Assembly: GCA_963775185.1 (NCBI GenBank)
Contig: CAVZIE010000031.1
Span: 124,001 to 188,000 of the forward strand
DNA length: 64,000 bases
From: JAPSGB01 sp963775185
GTDB lineage: Bacteria > Myxococcota_A > Polyangia > Polyangiales > Polyangiaceae
Direction: 5' to 3'
The stretch's first letter is position 1. Each line of letters starts with the position of its first letter. This document shows positions 58,560-64,000 of this stretch, in pieces. The notes under the pieces were generated by a model. That model did no database searches and was not told the DNA's origin. It saw only the letters and a list, made by a program, of their open reading frames with translations. Both the position numbers and the translations under genes were made by a program.

Positions 58560-59647
58560 CCGGACGTTTCCTTCCCGACCAGCGCAAGACCATCGGCGGC
58601 TACGATCGCGTGTGGTTCGACGAGCAGGAGATCGACGCCCTGCGCGGCAAGCTCGACGTGCAGGGCGAGCTTACCGTCCACTGGCAGTGGGACTACGTGA
58701 AGGAGGTCGAGACGCTGCGCGCGCTCTACGAGCGCGGCAAGACCGCGCAGTGGAACGCCGAGACGGACATCGACTGGAGCGTGGACGTGCCGCTCGAAGG
58801 CGAGTGGCTGATGCCGGCGGATCGCTCGGCGCTGGCGACGGTCCTCCAGTTCCGCGGCGCCGACGACCAGACGCGCATGCGCGCGGTGCGCGAAGAGCTG
58901 ACCCACGGCCTGTCGCAGTTGCTCCACGGCGAGCAGGCGGCGCTGCAGCTGTGCGCGCAGCTTGTCAACTGCGTCCCCGACATGGACACCAAGCTGTTCG
59001 CCGGTCAGCAAGTGGTGGACGAGTGTCGCCACGTGGAAGTCTTCGCCAAGACGCTGTCGCGGAAGTTCGGCAAGATCCATCCCATCGATCCCAACATCAA
59101 GTACCTGCTCGACCAGATGCTGACGGCCGACCAGTGGTACAAGAAGGCCGTCGGGATGCAGATTCTTTTCGAGGGCGTGGCGATGGCGATCATCACGGAC
59201 ATCGGCCAACGCACGTTCAACCCGCTGGTGAAGCAGGTGATGCGCTACGTCGCTCGCGACGAGGCGCGCCACGCGGCGTTCGGCGTGCTGGCGCTGAAAG
59301 AGGAGCTGCCGCGCATGAGCGCGGAACAGCGCGCCGAGCTCGAGGACTGGACGTGGATGTGCCTGGAGGTCGTCGCGAACGGCCTGGCCATGGGCATGCT
59401 GAACCACGTCGCACCGAAGTTCGATCTCGACCCGGAGAACACCGCGCACGCCGTGCTCGGCAGCCCCGGCTTCGAGGACGCGCGCTATCACATGTTCAAT
59501 CACACGGTGCTGCCGAACCTGAAGAAGCTCGGCTTGATCACCGAGCGCACACGCGCGGACTACGAGGGCTTCAAGCTGCTGGGCGCCCAGGCTCCGAACG
59601 GCTCGCCCCGTCGCGGGGACACCGAGTCGTTCCTTTCCGGGGCCTGA
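58556..59647 (+). CDS. Di-iron ferritin-like oxygenase (AurF/CmlI-like)
   Basis: A 363-residue all-helical di-iron protein. Iron ligands can be read as E in HGEQAALQL, E and H in VVDECRHVEVF, E in FEGVAMAIITDIGQ, and E and H in VARDEARHAAFGV: the double E-x-x-H pattern of ferritin-like oxygenases. It resembles p-aminobenzoate N-oxygenase-type and related R2-like proteins more than ferritin. It overlaps the aminotransferase by four bases and is followed by an unknown gene and an SDR. The natural substrate is unknown. Confidence 0.82.
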   Translation: MTGRFLPDQRKTIGGYDRVWFDEQEIDALRGKLDVQGELTVHWQWDYVKEVETLRALYERGKTAQWNAETDIDWSVDVPLEGEWLMPADRSALATVLQFRGADDQTRMRAVREELTHGLSQLLHGEQAALQLCAQLVNCVPDMDTKLFAGQQVVDECRHVEVFAKTLSRKFGKIHPIDPNIKYLLDQMLTADQWYKKAVGMQILFEGVAMAIITDIGQRTFNPLVKQVMRYVARDEARHAAFGVLALKEELPRMSAEQRAELEDWTWMCLEVVANGLAMGMLNHVAPKFDLDPENTAHAVLGSPGFEDARYHMFNHTVLPNLKKLGLITERTRADYEGFKLLGAQAPNGSPRRGDTESFLSGA

Positions 59648-59666
59648 CTCGTGATATCGTCGGCTC

Positions 59667-60626
59667 ATGGGGCTGGACGACCTTGCGAAGAAGCTCTCGG
59701 ATCCGTCGCGCGTCGGCTTGACGCCCGAGCTCGTGGACAAGCTCGGCATCCGCGACGCGGACGTCACACGCGGGCGTCTGATGGCGCAGATGGACGACAG
59801 CGGCGCGTACCTGGGCGTGTACATGCTCGCCTGCTACGTCGTCGACGACACGGACTTCTGGGGCGACGGCGAGATCTACTGGTGGTCGATTCCGGCGATG
59901 GTCGATCGCGACGGCAAGGTGAATCCGAGCGTGCTGCATGGGCTACCGACCGGCATGCCGCCGCACAAGTGCGGCTCGCTCGAGTGGATGACGAACCTGT
60001 CCCTGGCCGAGCCGCCGCTGCTCGCCGTGGTACCGCCGGACGATGCGGTACATTCGTGCGTGATCCGCTTGGCGATCTACGACGACGACGGCAAGCCCGC
60101 CGATCTGGCGGCCTCGATCACCGCGGGGCTGGAGGCCTTTTCGGCGATCGCCAAGGGCTCGCACGCCGGCCCGGACAACATCGTCGCGCCGGTGCGCGAC
60201 GCCATCTGGAAGGGTCTGCGCGCCGAGCAGGACGACATCTTGATCGATCAGGATCTGGTGCTCCGGCGTGGCGAGAGCGTGAACTTCCACCGCGGCATGA
60301 TCGGCTCCATCATCAACGCCATGGCTCGCGTCTACTACTTCGTGCAAGACGAGGAAAAGACCGAGCGCTTCGGCCCGCTCAACCTGCACAAGGGCCAGGT
60401 CGAGACGGTGAAATTCAAGACGCCGCTCCAGGGCGGGGGACGCCTCGCGCTGTTCTCGCGCGGCGCGACGGTCACCTGCTCGGCCTTCGGCGAGCTCGAC
60501 ACGGACACACCGTTCGTGAACAAGATCATCGACTCCCACCACGAGAGCGCGCTCGCCGACGGCTTCAACGTGGTCGGTACCGGCCCGGCGAAGTTCGTCG
60601 CGTTCTACACGCCGCCGTCATCGTGA
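59667..60626 (+). CDS. Unknown 319-residue protein
   Basis: Starts 19 bases after the di-iron protein gene. MGLDDLAKKLSDPSRVGLTP at the start; DDSGAYLGVYMLACYVVDD, GEIYWWSIPAMVDRDGKV, and VVGTGPAKFVAFYTPPSS toward the end. The central HRGMIGSIINAMARVYYFVQ helix is striking. No signal peptide or recognised domain. Its stop overlaps the SDR start (GTGA), so it is part of the same operon. Confidence 0.6.
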   Translation: MGLDDLAKKLSDPSRVGLTPELVDKLGIRDADVTRGRLMAQMDDSGAYLGVYMLACYVVDDTDFWGDGEIYWWSIPAMVDRDGKVNPSVLHGLPTGMPPHKCGSLEWMTNLSLAEPPLLAVVPPDDAVHSCVIRLAIYDDDGKPADLAASITAGLEAFSAIAKGSHAGPDNIVAPVRDAIWKGLRAEQDDILIDQDLVLRRGESVNFHRGMIGSIINAMARVYYFVQDEEKTERFGPLNLHKGQVETVKFKTPLQGGGRLALFSRGATVTCSAFGELDTDTPFVNKIIDSHHESALADGFNVVGTGPAKFVAFYTPPSS

Positions 60627-61429
60627 GCCGCGGACCTTTCGCCGATCGCGTGGTGGTCGTCACCGGTGGCGCCGGGGGCATCGGCCGCGCGCTGTGCGCC
60701 CGCTTCCTCGGAAGCGACGCCCGGGTCGCGGCGCTCGACCTGGATCGCGAGGCGCTGGCGAAGCTCGACGCGGATCTCGCCTCGGAGCGGCTGATGACGG
60801 CGGTCGTCGACATCACCGACGCGGACGCGGTGAAGCAGGCGCTGACGGACGTCATCGCGCGCTTCGGCGGCGTGGACGTGCTGGTGAACAACGCCGGGCT
60901 CGTCCACCGCAGCAGCTTTCGCGAGACGGACGCCGGCGTCCTGCGCCGCGTGATGGAAGTGAACTATTTCGGTTCGATCAACGTGACCAAGGCGGCGCTC
61001 GAGTCGCTGGTCGCGCGGCGCGGCATGATCGTCGTGATCTCGAGCGTGGCGGGCCTGGTGCCGCTGTTCGGTCGCAGCGGCTACTCCGCGAGCAAGCACG
61101 CGCTGCACGGCTTGTTCGAGAGCATCCGCGCCGAGCTCGCCGACGACGGCGTGGGCGTCTTGATGGTGTGCCCGTCCTTCACGACCACGCCGTTCGAGGG
61201 CCGCGCGCTCGGCCCCAGCGGCGACCGCGTCGCGCGACCGCGCTCCAAGGTCGGCAAGGAGGCCACGCCGGAGAGCGTCGCCGACGCCATCCACGACGCG
61301 GTTCTGGCGAACAAGCAGCTGATCGTGCTCTCGCCCGTGGGCAAGCTCGCCGTGTGGTTGTCGCGCATCGCGCCCGCGCTCTACCAGCGCAGCATGACGA
61401 AGAGCCTGAAGAGCGAGCTGGACGGCTAG
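60623..61429 (+). CDS. Short-chain dehydrogenase/reductase
   Basis: A 268-residue classical SDR. TGGAGGIGRAL is the NAD(P) glycine motif, VLVNNAG the NNAG motif, and VISSVAGLVPLFGRSGYSASKHALHG gives the catalytic Ser, Tyr and Lys (S-Y-x-x-x-K). Asp after strand 2 (AALDLDREAL) favours NAD over NADP. GTG 60623 overlaps the previous gene by four bases. Substrate unknown; last gene of the four-gene unit. Confidence 0.88.
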   Translation: MSRGPFADRVVVVTGGAGGIGRALCARFLGSDARVAALDLDREALAKLDADLASERLMTAVVDITDADAVKQALTDVIARFGGVDVLVNNAGLVHRSSFRETDAGVLRRVMEVNYFGSINVTKAALESLVARRGMIVVISSVAGLVPLFGRSGYSASKHALHGLFESIRAELADDGVGVLMVCPSFTTTPFEGRALGPSGDRVARPRSKVGKEATPESVADAIHDAVLANKQLIVLSPVGKLAVWLSRIAPALYQRSMTKSLKSELDG

Positions 61430-61446
61430 CGTCGCGCCCCGCAGGC

Positions 61447-61484
61447 GGCGCGGTATCCCCCCCGTTCGCGGGATGCTCGCGCCC
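61447..61484. repeat. Palindromic element, degenerate two-arm copy
   Basis: GGCGCGGTATCCC and GGGATGCTCGCGCC can still pair as two arms; between the SDR gene and the next lipoprotein. Confidence 0.5.
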
Positions 61485-61539
61485 CGGCGGATGGCGTAGC
61501 GTTTCTTGTCGTGGGTACGGCCCACGCAAGGGAGGCGAC

Positions 61540-62388
61540 ATGCAAAGGTGGACGATCGGCGGAGAGAGATCTGGATGGTTCGACGTGCTGTGGACGGCGA
61601 TGCTGCTCGCCTTGGCGTCGAGTGGGTGCGGCGGCGTCCGCGAGCAGCCCCGGAGGGCGTCCTCGTCGGGCGACGCGATCATGCTCGCCGACAACACGCA
61701 CCTTTCGCACGGCCTGGCGGGCTGGGCAGCTGGGCCCACCGGCGTCACGGCGAATATCATCCAGGCGGACGAGGCCGTGGGAGCGGCGTTCGACGCGCTC
61801 CCGAGCGGCACGCTGGTGTTCCAGAACGTGGCGGCGTGGAATAGCAACCAGGGGCCGACCAGCTTCGATCTGTCGAGCTCGCTACAGCACGCGTTCGCGC
61901 AGTGGGACGGCAGCCGCTACCCGATCAACGGGCTGGCTGCGGGCCCGGCGTTTGCCGACACGGACACGCTGACGGTGTTGGGCGCCGGCGCAACCGAGAC
62001 GTCGGTCACGGTCGATGTGCCTCCGCCGCTCGCCGACGCGACCCAGCTGCTCGACGGGCAGAACGCGTTCGCGACCCAGGTCCGGATCCCCGACGGGACG
62101 TTCGACCAGCTCTACGTCTTCGCCGTCGCCGACGACGGGAGCGCGGGCGATGACGGGCTGATGCGCTTCGTGAACGCCGCCGATATGACGCTCGACGGTG
62201 GTATGCGTACAGCGCCGCTCCTCGACGCCGACGCTATTGCCGAGCTCGACAAGCGCTCGATGACGGTGACCACGATCTACGTCGCGTACCTCGACGTGAA
62301 GGAGACCAGCGCGTTCTTCGACGGCCGCGCGGTGCCGGTGCAAGCCGGGCGCATGTTCCAGATCGCCGCCTCGGACCTCTGGCCCTGA
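61540..62388 (+). CDS. Unknown lipoprotein
   Basis: A 282-residue protein with a strong ribosome binding site (AAGGGAGGCGAC before ATG 61540). The hydrophobic stretch VLWTAMLLALASSGC is a lipoprotein signal with an unusually long N-region of about 18 residues. The mature part is compact: AIMLADNTHLSHGLAGWA, AAGPAFADTDTLTVLGAG, TFDQLYVFAVADDGSAGDDG, VTTIYVAYLDVKETSAFFDG. No family recognised. Confidence 0.65.
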   Translation: MQRWTIGGERSGWFDVLWTAMLLALASSGCGGVREQPRRASSSGDAIMLADNTHLSHGLAGWAAGPTGVTANIIQADEAVGAAFDALPSGTLVFQNVAAWNSNQGPTSFDLSSSLQHAFAQWDGSRYPINGLAAGPAFADTDTLTVLGAGATETSVTVDVPPPLADATQLLDGQNAFATQVRIPDGTFDQLYVFAVADDGSAGDDGLMRFVNAADMTLDGGMRTAPLLDADAIAELDKRSMTVTTIYVAYLDVKETSAFFDGRAVPVQAGRMFQIAASDLWP

Positions 62389-62422
62389 CACTGCCGCCGC
62401 CGGGGCGGCAAGCCGTTCCGGC

Positions 62423-63937
62423 TCACGCCGCGCGGCGCGCGAGCTCTATTCGCGACGCCACGCGCGTCGCGAGCGCCATGATCGTCACTTGCGGGTTCAC
62501 GCCGATGGGCGTCGGGAACAAGCTCGCATCGGCGACGTAGCAGCCGGGCAGATCGCGGATCTCGCCGGAAAGATCCACGACGGACTCCTCCGGACGGGCG
62601 CCCATGCGGGCGGTGCCCATGAGGTGCACGGTGAACAGCTCCGTCGTCGCGGGATCGGTCTGCAGTGCGTCGATCTTGTCGAGGTCGTCGGGGCCGTGCG
62701 CGATCTTCTGGTTCGTGAACGGCAGGGTCACGAGCTCGGCGCCGAGCTCGAAGTGCATGCGGGCCAGCAGCGTCACGCCGCGCTTCACGCGGGCGTGGTC
62801 GAGCGGCGTGATGTCGTAGCGGGCGTAGGGAATGCCGAAGGGCGTGCGCGACACGCTTCCGCTGCCGGAGTCTTCGACCAGCACGCCGCTCATCACCATC
62901 TGGTTGTAGCGGCGCATCAGATCCCACGCCGCGCTGCCGTGCACCGGCAGGTACGCGCCGAGGATCGCCGGCGCGACGAAGTTCTCGGCGAACAGGAAGC
63001 CGTCGTCGAGGAACTCGCGGATCTGGGCGACCTGGCTGACGCCTTTCCAGCCCTGGACGTCGAAGGGGTAGACGCCGAGCACCTTCGCGTTCGGGTGGCA
63101 CGACAGGTTCTTGCCGAGCTGGCGGCTCGGACGACCGAGCTTGTGGCGCTGGAGCAGGAGCGGTGTCTGCACCGCGCCGCAGGCGACGATCACGGCGCGA
63201 GCGCGGATCGTGACGCGTCGATCGGCGCGGCGCGTGCGCGGATTCACGGCGCGGCCTTCCACCCCCACGCAGCGTCCGCCCTCGATCAGCAGGCGCTCGA
63301 CGCGGATCTCCGTCAGGCAGCGCGCGCCCTTGGCGAACGCGCGCGGCAGGTAGCTCACCAGCGTGGACTGCTTGGCGCCCGTCGGGCAGCCCAGGGTGCA
63401 GTTGTTGGAACCGACGCACGCCTCCTGGTTGCGGTGGTTCATGCTGTAGCTCCAGCCCATCTTCTTGGCGCCGGCGATCATCAGCTTGCTGTCCTCGCCG
63501 ACGCTCACGTCGAGCTGGGGGGCGGCGTGGATGCGCGCCTCCACGCGCTCGAACAGCGGTTCCAGCGACTTCGCGCCGAGCTCCGGGCCGTGCAGCTTCT
63601 CCCACTCGGCGAGCACGCGATCCGGCGGACGATACGTCATGCCGCCGTTGATCACGGTGCTGCCGCCCACGCAGCGTCCCTCCACGTACGGGATCGGCGG
63701 CTTGCCGATCATCACCGTCGCGCTCGCGTCGCGATACAGCCGCGGCACGCTCTCGGTCGTGTAGGGGTTGAACGTGTCGGGCGCGTGGTAGCCGCCCTCT
63801 TCAACGAACAGCACGTCGTGGCCCAGCTCCGCGAGCTCCGCGCCCGCTGCCGCGCCGCCCGCGCCGGTGCCCACGACCACGACGTCCGCGTCGAAGCTCC
63901 GACTGCGCTCGTAGTCCGCGTACGCCAGAATCGTCAT
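62423..63937 (-). CDS. GMC-family oxidoreductase
   Basis: A 504-residue flavoprotein. FDADVVVVGTGAGGAAAGAEL is the FAD Rossmann motif; GRCVGGSTVINGGMTYRPPD the GMC signature 1; IVACGAVQTPLLLQ signature 2; FTVHLMGTARMGARPEESVV and GVNPQVTIMALATR the C-terminal block, with HLMGTARMG supplying the catalytic His-like position. ACVGSNNCTLGCPTGAKQST is a Cys-containing insertion seen in the cholesterol-oxidase/long-chain-alcohol type. It starts within the stop of an upstream gene (ATGA), so a dedicated partner protein is likely. Confidence 0.9.
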   Translation of the reverse strand: MTILAYADYERSRSFDADVVVVGTGAGGAAAGAELAELGHDVLFVEEGGYHAPDTFNPYTTESVPRLYRDASATVMIGKPPIPYVEGRCVGGSTVINGGMTYRPPDRVLAEWEKLHGPELGAKSLEPLFERVEARIHAAPQLDVSVGEDSKLMIAGAKKMGWSYSMNHRNQEACVGSNNCTLGCPTGAKQSTLVSYLPRAFAKGARCLTEIRVERLLIEGGRCVGVEGRAVNPRTRRADRRVTIRARAVIVACGAVQTPLLLQRHKLGRPSRQLGKNLSCHPNAKVLGVYPFDVQGWKGVSQVAQIREFLDDGFLFAENFVAPAILGAYLPVHGSAAWDLMRRYNQMVMSGVLVEDSGSGSVSRTPFGIPYARYDITPLDHARVKRGVTLLARMHFELGAELVTLPFTNQKIAHGPDDLDKIDALQTDPATTELFTVHLMGTARMGARPEESVVDLSGEIRDLPGCYVADASLFPTPIGVNPQVTIMALATRVASRIELARRAA

Positions 63938-64000
63938 GACGCGCTCGCCTCTGGTTCGCGCCGGACCAACAAACTCTCGCGCAGGGCGATGCGCTCCTGC
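63934..64000 (-). CDS. C-terminal end of an unknown partner gene of the GMC oxidoreductase
   Basis: Only the last 21 codons are in the window (QERIALRESLLVRREPEASAS, stop overlapping the GMC start by ATGA). In many genomes a small partner protein precedes such GMC enzymes; identity cannot be told from this tail. The last part includes a degenerate palindromic core (GTTCGCGCCGGACC, 63953-63967). Confidence 0.4.
   Translation of the reverse strand, partial: QERIALRESLLVRREPEASAS

Overview
The window is a GC-rich chromosomal segment from a Gram-negative bacterium, most likely a myxobacterium of the Polyangia type (Myxococcota). The evidence is two proteins ending in a MYXO-CTERM tail (Cys-Gly-Cys, a hydrophobic stretch, an Arg cluster), many secreted lipoproteins whose lipobox is followed by Gly/Ser/Ala tandem-repeat linkers, two Omp85-type outer-membrane proteins, a CHAD protein, an S46 peptidase and an MpaB-like oxygenase. 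No rRNA, tRNA, CRISPR array or complete transposon was seen. At least a dozen single-base frame breaks interrupt otherwise intact genes, including tex and cphA; long-read assembly indels are the simplest explanation.

Layout. 1-5.0 kb, reverse strand: a group 3b NAD(P)-linked [NiFe]-hydrogenase operon (beta, cyclic-nucleotide sensor, gamma, delta, alpha, maturation endopeptidase, start of hypA). 5.1-8.7 kb: a remnant region and two Omp85-family proteins. 8.8-10.0 kb: a lipoprotein serpin with a canonical inhibitory hinge. 10.2-16.8 kb: a tightly packed cyanophycin operon (isoaspartyl dipeptidase, cyanophycinase, cyanophycin synthetase, and a Mur-ligase-like CphA relative without ATP-grasp). 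16.9-19.1 kb: BrnTA toxin-antitoxin, a PRiA4/ORF3-like gene and two decayed genes. 19.1-24.5 kb: an ice-binding-type lipoprotein, two further lipoproteins and a dicarboxylate/amino-acid symporter. 24.6-36.4 kb: two methyltransferase-fold proteins, a triple 72-bp hairpin repeat, several surface lipoproteins, an acyl-CoA dehydrogenase and NAD-type isocitrate dehydrogenase. 36.5-44 kb: small unknown genes, a 1009-residue FG-GAP/Cys-rich MYXO-CTERM protein and a VapBC pair. 44.2-49.9 kb: tex, a second VapBC pair, a cluster of repeat-truncated gene remnants, CHAD and MpaB-like genes. 49.9-55.1 kb: a RecQ-like helicase with a histone-H1-like N-terminus and an S46 peptidase. 55.2-64 kb: a COQ4-like protein, a PEGA/TPR protein, then an operon of PLP enzyme, di-iron protein, unknown protein and SDR, and a GMC oxidoreductase.

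The most unusual signal is a dispersed palindromic element, core GGTCCGGCGCGGAA, with about 28 recognisable copies or half copies in both orientations. One copy at 29.4 kb is an almost complete hairpin; most others look like truncated halves. Copies sit just before start codons and after stops, lie inside open reading frames, mark the points where several genes are truncated, bracket the H1-like domain of the helicase in inverted orientation, and lie in a duplicated idh-CHAD segment in which each copy has kept one gene and lost the other. I read this as a mobile or recombinogenic REP/MITE-like element that has been reshaping genes here; the mechanism is inference.
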